Shown here: piece after piece, positions 45,032 to 53,947 of the stretch
Layout of the letters: each line of letters begins with the position of its first letter
Numbering within the stretch: position 1 is the stretch's first letter
Source of the DNA: Pohlia nutans
Lineage: Eukaryota; Streptophyta; Bryopsida; Bryales; Mniaceae
Length of the DNA stretch: 64,000 bases
Assembly: GCA_022496805.1 (NCBI GenBank)
Contig: CM040102.1
Location: 19,065,955 to 19,129,954 of the forward strand
Reading direction: 5' to 3'
The notes under the pieces: generated by a model
The model's input: the letters and a program-made list of their open reading frames with translations, nothing else
What the model was told of the DNA's origin: nothing
Databases searched by the model: none
Made by a program: the position numbers and the translations under genes

Positions 45032-45333
45032 TTGCGTGGGCTGAAGTTGCTCATAGCCATGCGCATTAGCTAGAGTAGATGATGCGAATGAGTTAGAGTT
45101 GCAACTAGAGAAGTGGTACTAGTTAGAAGTAATGAGAATTGGGTCTCCCAAGTGATATGGGCTGATCCTAGTGTACTAGGAGTGGAGTATGGGCTGATGT
45201 CCCATATGGTTTGCCAAGGGGACTCCCTTGGGTGTGCTACTTAAGAGGGGCAGCCCATGAGTAAAGATCATCTCTTTCCTATGCATTCCAAGTGTTTGTG
45301 TGAGGCTTTGGCATTCTAATCTAACCTTCAATA
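45016..45333 (+). repeat. 3' LTR of copia element
   Basis: 318 bp, no difference from 39658-39975 found by eye. Followed by TCAAC (45334-45338). Confidence 0.95.
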
Positions 45334-45338
45334 TCAAC

Positions 45339-47730
45339 TACTGTGGATGGTATTTAGACTGTCCAAAGACCAGGTGTCCGGAGAGTGAGATCGCTGTGCG
45401 TGACAAATTGGAGCCGGCTCTGAAGAACATAAAGCAAGTCAAGCCGAAGCCTGTAGCTGAACTGAGTCCTGTGGGTACACCGGGCACAAAGGGGAGGAAA
45501 GGACGGAAGAGGAAGGAGCCCGAGGAAGTCGTCACTTTGAACTCATCTGGTGAGGAGGAGATAGCACCCAAGGCAGCACCCAAGGCAGCGGTACCCAAGG
45601 CAGCTGCTGAAGCCAGTACTCAAGTGGCTACAACCCGGAGCAAAGCATCTCCTCAGCCACCTCAGGCTTCGGCCCCCGAGCAACCACATGCAGGTCCGTC
45701 TAGAACAAAGAAGGCCAAACAAGACCGAGTGGAGATAGGAGTAGCTGCTAGTACCCCAAAACTGGCCGCAGTCTCCAAGGCGCTCAGTCGAATGCTCCTG
45801 GACTTGCCTATTCCCCAAGCAGCTAGCACTGGCAGGACATTACTCATGAACGATTCATTTGAGAGGATTGCCCATGAGTTGAAGGAGACTAGCAAGACTC
45901 CAGATGAACTGCAGACCATCAGCGCTTTCTTATCAGAGGTATGTATATGGCTGCATTTCCAACTAATCTCTTTGTTCTCAGAATAATGACATTCTAACCT
46001 CTCGTTCTCAGGTGTCTGGCCAGCGATCTCTGTACTTCAACGGGAAGCTGGACAAGAGGCCTGCTTGTGACCTTGTCATTGTGGATCTCCCGGATGGCGT
46101 GTACGTCCCTGGAGTCTCTGATCCTCCAACGCAGGTGCCTAATTGGAATGAATTCACCCCCAAGTTCCTCCGAAGTGCAATGACATTCCAAGTCAGCTAC
46201 CTTCACGACGATGGTGCTTTTCTATTGTTTTACCTGGATGGCGAGAGGCCCAAGCAGGATATCATGAAGCTCCTCAAGAAATCGAGATTGAAGTTGCGTG
46301 AGGAGTGGACAGTGATCAACTCTATGCACTTAGCAAATCCCGAGAATCCCCATCGGCTTGTAAGTATCCATATTTGCACTCAACGTGTGGCAACTTCATT
46401 TGTGGCTTCGTGTGAAAATCAACAATTGAAGTTTTCTAAGCCTCAGTGGCCATTCAATTAAATTGCTCCAGCAGTGTTCATACTGCTACTATGGCGAGGG
46501 AGGGGGTGCCGGTGCCGGCAGCCCCCTCCTCGTCGCGCCAGCAGTATAGAACTTGCTGGCGCGACCAGGAGAGTGGCGCCGGCGCCGGCACCCCTCCTCG
46601 TGCAATATCTGGGCACCTTTTGGTAGCCTCGACGTGCGCGAGGAGGGGGTGCCTGCGCCGGCACCCCGTCCCTCGTTGCGCCAGCAGTTTCTATAGTGCT
46701 GGCGCGCGACGAGGGAGGGGGTGCCGGTGCCGGCACCCCCTCCTTTCACACTGCCTGCCCACCTTCCTAAGTCAGACTTAGTTTTAGAATTGCCATACGT
46801 TCTTAGAGTAGAGCGAGATAGTACTACTACTGACACCGTCAAGTCTTCTGATGCAGACGCTGAAGTTCAAGGCTTTGGTTGCCGTAAGGGAGTTGGACGA
46901 CAAAATTGACAGACAGCCTCTTCCTTTGGCGATTGCACAAGATCCCGCCATCCCTTCGATCGACTTGGAGAATGACGATGTTCTTTTCAGTGCAGTTGAT
47001 GAAACAAGCCAGTTGTGTGATCCAGCAACATCCAGGCCGTGGCGTGGTCCCAAGCAGAAATCGGATGCTCTTCTCAAAGTGCTCATCTCAGGTCTTTCAC
47101 CAAGCAACGGCATTGTAGTTGACCTCAATGCTGGCGTTGGTGAGTTTCTTTTGAGCTTTGAGTGAGTTCATAGAATTGTTTGAATGCGTGACACTTGCCA
47201 AGTTGATGCTTATTGATTTGTCTATGTTATTAGGGGCGTCCGTTCGAGCTGCGCAAGCATCAAATCGCAACATTCTGGCTCTAGAGAGTGATAGGAAAGT
47301 ATATGACGCCGTGTTGGTTCCTCTTCGATCGCCACCACCAGCACCCACTCAAGTCGCAAATGTTAGAGACACCCAAATCTCAGAGTCTGACTCCGATTCT
47401 GGTTCTCCAATCCGAGACATTCACTGTGAGTAAGTCTCCCGTTATCTCCAATATAGTATGCATATGTTTGATTCTCTTTGATTTCTGACTTGGTGTATTT
47501 CTGTTTGTTGATGCAGCATAGTAAGTATCTCGACTTCTCCAACAGTTCTGAAGCATCCAGCATGGGACAGAAGTCCAACACCTCCATTTCTACTTCCTTC
47601 TTATGCAGAGGCAATTGCTCAGGCTTATGCTAGAGTTACATCAGATTCATCTCCGAATCTCACCCCGTCACCACGTTATGATAAGCGTGTTGCACGCTTC
47701 CTAGATGTCTCTGCCTTTGAATCAGATTGA
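45339..47730 (+). CDS. ParB-like/DNA-methyltransferase-like fusion gene, exons 8b-12
   Basis: Exons 45339-45938, 46012-46359, 46857-47139, 47234-47429 and 47517-47730 (TGA). Exon 8b encodes a Lys/Pro/Ala-rich linker. The rest resembles a beta-class N4/N6 DNA methyltransferase with permuted motifs. First comes a motif-IV-like CDLVIVDLPDGV (about residues 988-998), then LHDDGAFLLFYLDGE, then KSDALLKVLISGLSP and a motif-I-like DLNAGVG with AAQASNRNILALESDRKVYD, the SAM-binding end of N6_N4_Mtase proteins. Both catalytic motifs diverge from consensus (DPPY to DLPD; DPFxGSG to DLNAGVG), so activity may be changed or lost. With exons 1-8a the product would be about 1314 residues, presumably nuclear. 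An additional Glu-rich open stretch at 47890-48027 behind an AG acceptor could be an alternative last exon. Confidence 0.75.
46501..46740. repeat. Four GC palindromes in intron 9
   Basis: Copies near 46501, 46573, 46645 and 46714, some with a mismatch in one arm, spaced about 72 bp with GCCAGCAG...CTGCTGGC hairpin spacers. They lie between the motif-IV and motif-I exons of the methyltransferase-like gene. Confidence 0.8.
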
Positions 47731-48415
47731 TACATTATCTTGTTTGTCTGCCCAATTCACTATGTAGACACAAATGATAATTTTCCCATCTCTGGTTTCT
47801 CTTTTCATTTTGCAATCTATTCATGTGTTTTCATATCCAGACTCAATTCGCGTCCTCTCATCTCATGTGTTTTCATATTCAGTCCTTCTTCAGGTCCAAG
47901 GATTGCATCTCCAAATCAAATGAAAGACGAGGCAGAATTGCATGTACAAGAAATTTTGATGAACGTTCTTAGCGAACTCGTTTCTGAGGCTGCAGATGCT
48001 GTGGATTCGGAACGCTATAACAGTTGATTTCACTTGTTCATTACATTTTGTGTTTACTTGTGATCTTTTTTTGTAATGGAATGTGATATTTTTGATTGTG
48101 ATATAATATGTAACTTCACACATTTGGTTTTGAATATTCAAATTACTATAGTACTCTCTTCTTGCATCTATAACTCTTGCTCTAGATCTTGTCACCTTTG
48201 TAGATGATTCAATCGCTCTTATACAACTCTGCATGATTTCGTTCGATACAATGTATACCAATTTTCCAATAACAGTACTGAGGTCCCAATCATAAGCCTA
48301 GACTACGTTTGAACTTAGTGAATTTCATTAATCTATACATGGAGGTCAAGCAGCTTTGTGGTGCAATGATGCTAGGCAAGAGTGCATGGCTGAAAGGCAT
48401 CTCAAGAGCTCACAA
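47731..48415. other. 3' flank of methyltransferase-like gene
   Basis: It holds the possible alternative exon 47890-48027 (a frame ending ELHVQEILMNVLSELVSEA...ERYNS) and otherwise AT-rich DNA. No separate gene seen. Confidence 0.4.
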
Positions 48416-48872
48416 AGGGTGCTCTATAGCCCGCCCACAGAATCGATTTTCTGCAATAGAATGTCATCTTCCACAGAATTGGCGATGGTGGAGCACGATG
48501 CCGTCGTGTTGCTCTGTCATTTCCGAATCTGAAATTCACGGCATCACGAGGAGACGCAGGTGGGCGCCACTCTAGAGAATGCGGTCCGCGAACGAGGTGA
48601 TTTCCGGTGCAATGTCGATGACACGCAACATGACCTCAGAGGGTGCTGTACAGCCCGCCCGCAGAATCCATTTTCAGCAACAGAATGTCAACTTCCACAG
48701 AATTGGTGATGGTGGAGCACGATGCCGTCGTGTTGCTTGGTCATTTCCAAAGCTGAAAATCATGGCATCACGAGGAGATGCAATTGGGCGCCACTCTGGA
48801 GAATGCGGTCCGCGAACGAGGTTATTTCCGGTGCAATGTCAATGACACGCAACATGACCTCAGAATGCCAAG
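48416..48872. repeat. ~228-bp tandem duplication
   Basis: 48416-48647 and 48648-48872 are diverged copies sharing GGTGCT, the CAGAATTGG(C/T)GATGGTGGAGC block and GGGCGCCACTCT. A short third piece recurs near 49080-49105 (CAGGTGGGCGCCACCCTGGAG). The second copy overlaps the start of the neighbouring open frame. Confidence 0.75.
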
Positions 48873-49554
48873 TAGCGCTGGTGTTTTTGACGAGACCGAA
48901 GCATGCAGACGTCCCGGAGATCACGAAGAAACAGAAGCAAGAGGAGCTGGAAATGCGAGCGCGACAGTGAAGAGACAGAGCCATCTGGAGATTCTAAAGA
49001 AAGAAGAGCCGGAGTTGGTGTTGAACAAAGAGGAGCCGGCTGGTGATTCCTGTTGGTGTTTGCGCCATCAGGATGAGACGCAGGTGGGCGCCACCCTGGA
49101 GAATGCGGTTGAGCTCGACAAATCCGACGATGACAATGTGTAAGTCGTGGCGATTCTTCCGCATCTGCTGAACCAGATGCTCGTTGACGAGGGCGGGATG
49201 CTGTTCCGAGACGAGGGCGTGTTGACAGCTGAGGATATTTCGGGGCACCCGAAAGGGATTCGGGCCGCGGAGGACGAAGGAGAGTTGGCTATCAAAGCTG
49301 TGAAAGGAGCTGCGAAAGAGGCGAAATCGGCTCTCAAGAGCTTGAAGACTGGCAAGAGGAATAAGGCGGCTAGTGCTGCTTCGGAGGAAAAGCAGCCGCC
49401 CAAGAAGGTGAGGGAAGGCGTTATTGTGGATGATGTGGATGTTGATGAGCGTATGTTTTTGTCTCCCCGCCATAAGAAAGCCGGAGACGTTGCATATGCG
49501 GACATCTCACATAGAAGAACTATGATTCCCGAGCCATATCGTGTGGACTCGTGA
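48778..49554 (+). CDS. Hypothetical Lys/Glu-rich protein of giant element
   Basis: Two open stretches, 48778-49143 and 49147-49554, are separated by a stop within GTGTAAGTC, which is also a plausible splice donor. They might be one gene with an intron or with a damaged junction. The second stretch has HLLNQMLVDEGGMLF, a Lys/Ala helix (AVKGAAKEAKSALKSLKTGKRNK, two adjacent runs) and an acidic VDDVDVDE segment ending PEPYRVDS. It has a nuclear-protein feel but no recognised domain. It sits between the methyltransferase-like and ADD genes and its first part derives from a tandem duplication. Confidence 0.4.
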
Positions 49555-49585
49555 CGAACCTGAAATGCCAGATCTTCCTCTCTAG

Positions 49586-49609
49586 GGGTGCCGGCACCGG
49601 CAGCCCTTT
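49586..49609. repeat. Isolated GC palindrome
   Basis: A single GGGGTGCCGG/CCGGCAGCCC copy (one arm mutated) downstream of the hypothetical gene; the rightmost copy, still inside the giant element. Confidence 0.7.
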
Positions 49610-49926
49610 TGACTAACCACGCTAGACTTTGAACTCGCGCTAGATGCTAATCTCCTGCTGGACCTTGCACTCATGTTGGACTCACCACGGGTGACCCGTT
49701 ACTTATGCTGGATTGTACTAAAGGCCTTCTATTCAGTATATTAACAGAATGTTCACATTGTCTTAAGAGGGAAGAGAGATCTAGTATTCAAACACTCATC
49801 CATATTTACATGTCATTAATGTGTTCTGGTCTTGAAGTACTGCTAGGTATTTACAAAAACAAAGCCTTGCATTCTAATCTATACGCACGTCAGAAGTTTT
49901 GACTCACACCCTTGCACACTTTGAAA

Positions 49927-50507
49927 CTATGGAATTTGAGGTGGTGCATAAGGATTCCTGTAGTCTGCTCGAGTACACCTGCGCCGGATCCCGTGGCGGC
50001 ATTCCGGATGGTGGCCGTTCATGACTGCCAATTCCAAGAAGTGCTCCGTATCCATGCGAATGGGAGCTCCCAGCCTAGTATCACATATGAAACATGCCCA
50101 CCCGGGATTCCAGATGACGTTCTCGTATGCGTTTTTGCCACAAAGCCGGGTGATGCAATTCCTGCAGAATCTGGCGTCGCAAATGGAACATGGAACCATA
50201 TAGCCATGTGCACCACACTCGATACATCGCACTTCCCCATCCTACAAGAGTACAGGTGATTAGAAAATCAATGCATTCAAAGTCACTACACTCCAAAATT
50301 CTTAAGTGCAGAAGTTTTTGTTTAGAAGTTTACATTTCTCTGGAGCATCCTCCTCCTGTAATCAAGACAGGGCTTGCATGTGACGAATCCTGTGACAGGG
50401 TGGAGGTATATGTCAATCATTCTCGTCATTCTGGTGCCACAGCATGTGCACTTCACACTCGGATTACACCTGAATGCAATGCCCCTGGTAATTCTAGGCC
50501 TCCTCAT
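49927..50507 (-). CDS. ADD-domain (ATRX/DNMT3-type) chromatin reader, two exons
   Basis: Exon 1 50507-50334 (ATG, donor GTAAAC) and exon 2 50241-49927 (acceptor TTGTAG) join in phase 0 to give 162 residues. The N-terminal part has a GATA-like finger: C20-x2-C23 and C44-x2-C47 around IYLHPVTGFVTC. It is followed by a PHD-type finger with C64-x2-C67, C76-x2-C79, C84-x2-C87 (ARFCRNC) and W106-x-C108-x2-C111. This order is the ADD signature; ATRX and DNMT3 ADD domains bind the histone H3 tail unmethylated at K4. No other domain follows, so it would be a stand-alone reader, or the end of a larger gene with upstream exons to the right. It lies inside the giant element, convergent with the hypothetical gene at 48.8-49.55 kb. 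Confidence 0.75.
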
Positions 50508-50927
50508 TCTGCCAATTCACGTCCACAATGATAGAATGGATTAGTGAATGAACATTGCTGTTTAGTAAGCATTAAGGAGTTTATAGCTCCATACTGAAAA
50601 AAATGCATACAATTGAACAATGCAACTCTGATGCCTGAGTAAATTTGAAGCCTAGATTGCATTTGTAAGAAGCCTGAGTCTTCATTTCAGGAGTTCAAAG
50701 CTTCAAACAAAACAAATTGCATTCATAAGTGTACTCTTTAATCTGTGAATATGAATTATGAATGCATTTCTCAGAATTCCTCAGAATTGCATTTAATTCA
50801 AAGTCTGAATCATTGTTAAGGAGTTCATAGCTTCAAACTAAATATAATGCATTCATAATTGTATGGGAGGTTTCTGTAAATGGTTCAGAGCCCGCAGTTC
50901 AAAGAGGCATATGTTGCTCATACCTCG

Positions 50928-51290
50928 CTGCACCAGCACTCCTCACGCGCTCCAGCAAGCAGTCCTAAAACTCCATTCCAAAACTAAAGCACGCTGCCCA
51001 AAACTCCAGCGCGCAGTCCAATGCGCCAATCCAGAACTCTAGTACTCCAGCATTCCAGCTCTCCAGCTCTCCAGCATTCCAGCACTCCAAATTCCCTGCA
51101 CACCAGCACTCATCACGCGCTCCAGCAAGCAGTCCAAAACTCCAGTCCAAAACTAAAGCACGCTGCCCAAAACTCCAGCGCGCAGTCCAATACGCCAATC
51201 CAGAACTCTAGTACTCCAGCATTCCAGCTCTCCAGCACTCCAGCATTCCAGCACTGCAAATTTCCAGCACTCCAGCACTCCTACACTCCA
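50928..51290. repeat. ~172-bp tandem duplication rich in CTCCAGCA
   Basis: 50928-51095 and 51099-51270 are near-identical (shared CTCACGCGCTCCAGCAAGC is at 50941 with one base change at 51113) and both end in short CTCCAGCATTCCAGC units. It lies in the right subterminal part of the giant element, upstream of the ADD gene. Confidence 0.8.
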
Positions 51291-51529
51291 AATCCCCAGC
51301 ACTCCAGCACACAAGCCCTCCGCCCAAACATGGAAAATGAAAATGCAATGAGGTCCTTGAGAATTTAGTATTCCAGAGAGATGAGTTCCCTTGAAATCTG
51401 ATGTTTTGGGATTGATGTGATTGATGACGTCAGAAGTGCATGCCATGATGAGCTGGATGGGGTCAACCTCAAGACATTATGTTTGTCAATTCCTTAATCA
51501 TTGCACGGCTTCACGGTCCAGATGTGACG

Positions 51530-51665
51530 TTTGCCCCACGGTCTTAGGCCCAAATTCTCCTTTTTAAAACAATGGTTTTTCTAAACCCACGGTTTTAGGG
51601 TCCCAAGAAAAGTTTTAAAAAAAATCTTTTTCACTAAAGTTAGAAAAAAGCCGCGGTCATAGGGT
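51530..51665. repeat. Right subterminal motif cluster
   Basis: On the minus strand GGGCCTAAGACCGTGG, CCCTAAAACCGTGG and CCCTATGACCGCGG repeat the motif seen near the left end, in inverted orientation. Confidence 0.45.
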
Positions 51666-51714
51666 TCCCAAATTTGAAATTTTATAAAAAAGTCTGCTCA
51701 TGGGCAACAAAATT

Positions 51715-51765
51715 TTGTGCTCACCGCTCATGGTTTTCTGCTCACCGCTCGCGAAATAGCCACAT
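51715..51765. repeat. Right TIR of giant element
   Basis: Complement of 51741-51760 equals the left 29031-29050 core; the next ~24 bp match with several mismatches (CAGAAAACCATGAGCGGTGAGC against TGGAAAATCACGAGCAGTGAGC, each read in two halves). Followed by the 11-bp duplication. Confidence 0.85.
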
Positions 51766-51776
51766 TGCACCGTGCT
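51766..51776. repeat. Right 11-bp target-site duplication of giant element
   Basis: TGCACCGTGCT, identical to 29012-29022. Confidence 0.85.
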
Positions 51777-52406
51777 ATTGATAAAATGGGCACCTTGGTC
51801 GCTTACTAAGTGAAGTGAACATCCAAACCGGGTAAGGATTGCCTCGTACAAGAACGGTGAGGTGGTGTTTCCTCGGAGAGCTCTAGCCTCGACCCATTTG
51901 GTGGCATAGTCGGTAGCCACCAAAATGTATCGATAGGCTGTATCTCGGGTCTTCTTTACGGGGCCTATGAAGTCGAGTCCCCATTTCATAATAGGTTTCG
52001 CGGGTAGTTGGGTGACGAGCTTGGAGGAGACTGTCTTGGGTAATCCGCATGTCATTTGGCATTCATGACACGACTGGCAGTATCGCACAACGTCTTGGTG
52101 TAGAGTCGGCGACCAATAGCCTGCGTCTAGTATTTTTCGGACAGTGATGTCATGAGAAAAATGTCCTCCAGCGTTGCCTTTGTGTAATTCTTGGAGGATT
52201 GTTGTAGGCTGACTGCCGGTGAGGACTTGTCGGAGCTGGTGGTCCTTGCCGAGTCGGTACAGTTGGCCGTTGAGTACTTGGTATGGGATCGCTTTGTGAG
52301 CTCTTCGCTTGCAAGCCTCCTTCGTCATGTGGGCTGGAAAAGTCCCGGTATTCAAGTAGTCGACTATCGGATGTAGCCAGTGGGGTTCGGTGGAAAAGAG
52401 CTGCAC
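51777..52406 (-). pseudogene. Integrase, N-terminal half (gypsy copy 2)
   Basis: HHCC zinc finger (GGHFSHDITVRKILDAGYW then CQSCHECQ), first catalytic aspartate in GLDFIGPV and second in LVSDQGAHF, then interruption by the giant element after 51766. The remaining core continues at 29016 in the same frame. Confidence 0.85.
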
Positions 52407-52580
52407 GTCGACTGTCTAATCAGGGATGCCTATTGCTGGCTCGGCCCCTTCATTTCTTGATAGTGCGTCAGCTACTCCATGCGTTTTTCCTGGTTTATAA
52501 ACCACAGTGAAGCCGAATTCAAGAAAAAGTAGTAGCCAACGTGTCAGCCGACCCGAGACCTGGGGTTTGTTGATTAAGTA

Positions 52581-52772
52581 CTAGAGCGCCAGGTAGTCGA
52601 CATAGAAGACAAACTTATTACCAAGGAGGTAATGCCAGAATTTGTTGATGGCGTACACCATTGCAAGGGTTTCCTTATCAGTTGTTGTATAGTTCTTCTC
52701 TACTTTGTTGAGTAGTCGGGAAGCGTAGGCTATCGGTTGGTCGATGTTGCTGGTCGGGTTTTGTGCTAGCAT
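52581..52772 (-). pseudogene. RNase H fragment (gypsy copy 2)
   Basis: PIAYASRLLNKVEKNYTTTDKE followed by the LAMVYAINKFWHYLLG block is the typical Ty3/gypsy RNase H start, with the catalytic E in KE. The adjoining frames are broken by stops. Confidence 0.75.
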
Positions 52773-52999
52773 CGCCCCAACTGCTATGTCGGATGCGTTT
52801 GTGTGTATGTCAAAGTCGAGTGACCAGTCAACTCCGATCAGGATTGGTGCAGTCTAGTATCGATCCTTGATGGTATATTGCCGCGCACGCCGGCGTCCAG
52901 TCGAATGGTACGCCTTTCCTGGTCAGCTTGGTGATGGGTTCCATGATGGCCGCATAATTTTTGATGAAGCATCGGTTGAACTAGGCTAGTCCGTTGAAC

Positions 53000-53941
53000 G
53001 TCTGAATGGCTTTGACATCCTTCGAGGTGGCATGTTGACTAGGGCCTGTATCTTCTTTGGATCCGGAAACTTGCCTTCCCGTCCTACAATGTAGCCCAAA
53101 ATTACAGCAGAAGGGACATAGAAGATACACTTTTATGGGTTGAGGCTTACCCCGTACTGTCGACATCGGTCGAAGACTAGTCTAAGCTTCGGTAGGTGGG
53201 AGTCGATGTCGCTGTAGACACTGAAATCGTCTAGGAATAGCTTCATGAAGTCGCCCAAGTACTCTTTGAAGATCTGGTTGACGATGCGCTGGTAGGTAGG
53301 CGGGCGTTCTTCAATCCGAACGGCATCACGACCCATACATACGCGCCCCACTCGGTGATGAAAGCTATTTTGGGGCGGTCGGTCGGGTCAATCAGTACCT
53401 GGTGGTAGCCTGAGAAGCAGTCGATGAAGGAGTAGGCTTCATAGCCTATGACTGCGTCGAGTACCTCGTCCGTGAACGGGAGGGGGTACGGGTCTTTCTT
53501 GGTTGCCGCATTACGTCGACGGAAATCTACGCATATCTGTAGTTTCCCATTATTTTTGGGAACCACGACGATTGGGGATAGCCATGTAGCCTGGTCGACT
53601 GGCGCGATGAACCCTGCTTTTAGAAGCCATTCCAAGTCAACCTTCACGGCTTGTGCATAGTTCGGGTTCATGCGGTATCTTGCCTGGTGACTAGGCGAGA
53701 TGGTCGGGTCGAGCTCGATCCGATGAATCGCTATGTGTTCTGGTAAACTTCGCTGATCTTCGTAAGAGAAGGCAAAGATGTCGATGAATTCCTTGAACAG
53801 GGATTCGGAACTGGCTCTGAGACTAGGGCTCAGATTCGTGTTCAGCTTCAACATCTTGGGGTCGGTAGAGGTACCGACGTTGATATGGTCGAGTCGATCC
53901 TCCTCATTGTGATTCCAATGGGCAATGTCCATAAATCGCAA
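53000..53941 (-). pseudogene. Reverse transcriptase, frameshifted (gypsy copy 2)
   Basis: 53941-53243 carries fingers and palm up to YSFIDCFSGYHQV and VMPFGLKNA. A frameshift near 53300 moves the continuation (PPTYQRIVNQIF and the catalytic LFLDDFSVYS) into the 53351-53133 frame. The usual YxDD box reads FLDD. Inactive because of frameshift and later stops. Confidence 0.85.
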
Positions 53942-53947
53942 CTTGTC

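Larger units (their letters stand above)
39658..45333 (+). mobile_element. Intact, recent Ty1/copia retrotransposon (5676 bp)
   Basis: Two 318-bp LTRs, identical on inspection, a perfect 5-bp duplication and an unbroken 1357-codon gag-pol frame indicate very recent insertion. It interrupts exon 8 of the methyltransferase-like gene, whose frame continues exactly across the duplication. The LTR ends are TGTTGAAG...CTTCAATA, a TG..TA terminus that is non-canonical but known among copia elements. Confidence 0.95.
29023..51765. mobile_element. Giant Mutator-like element, 22.7 kb, carrying chromatin/DNA-modification genes
   Basis: It is bounded by terminal inverted repeats whose core GCTATTTCGCGAGCGGTGAG is identical at 29031-29050 and, in complement, 51741-51760. 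Beyond it lie an 11-bp target duplication and an uninterrupted gypsy integrase reading frame split across the two sides. Without the nested 5.7-kb copia the element is about 17 kb. Cargo, left to right: SWIM-type transposase (minus, 29.5-33.5 kb), ParB/methyltransferase-like gene (plus, 34.2-47.7 kb), hypothetical Lys-rich protein (plus, 48.8-49.55 kb), ADD-domain protein (minus, 50.5-49.9 kb). GC-palindrome arrays occur only inside it. Eight (left) and five (right) bases separate the shared TIR core from the duplication, so the exact outer bases of the TIR are not conserved. Confidence 0.85.

Noticed and set aside
45300..45338. 228-codon frame starting in the copia 3' LTR and running into exon 8b
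   Set aside because: The LTR part is fortuitous; the true coding continues from exon 8a across the 5-bp duplication.
50019..50531. Plus-strand frames overlapping the ADD gene
   Set aside because: Cys-x2-Cys pattern and in-phase splice sites exist only on the minus strand.
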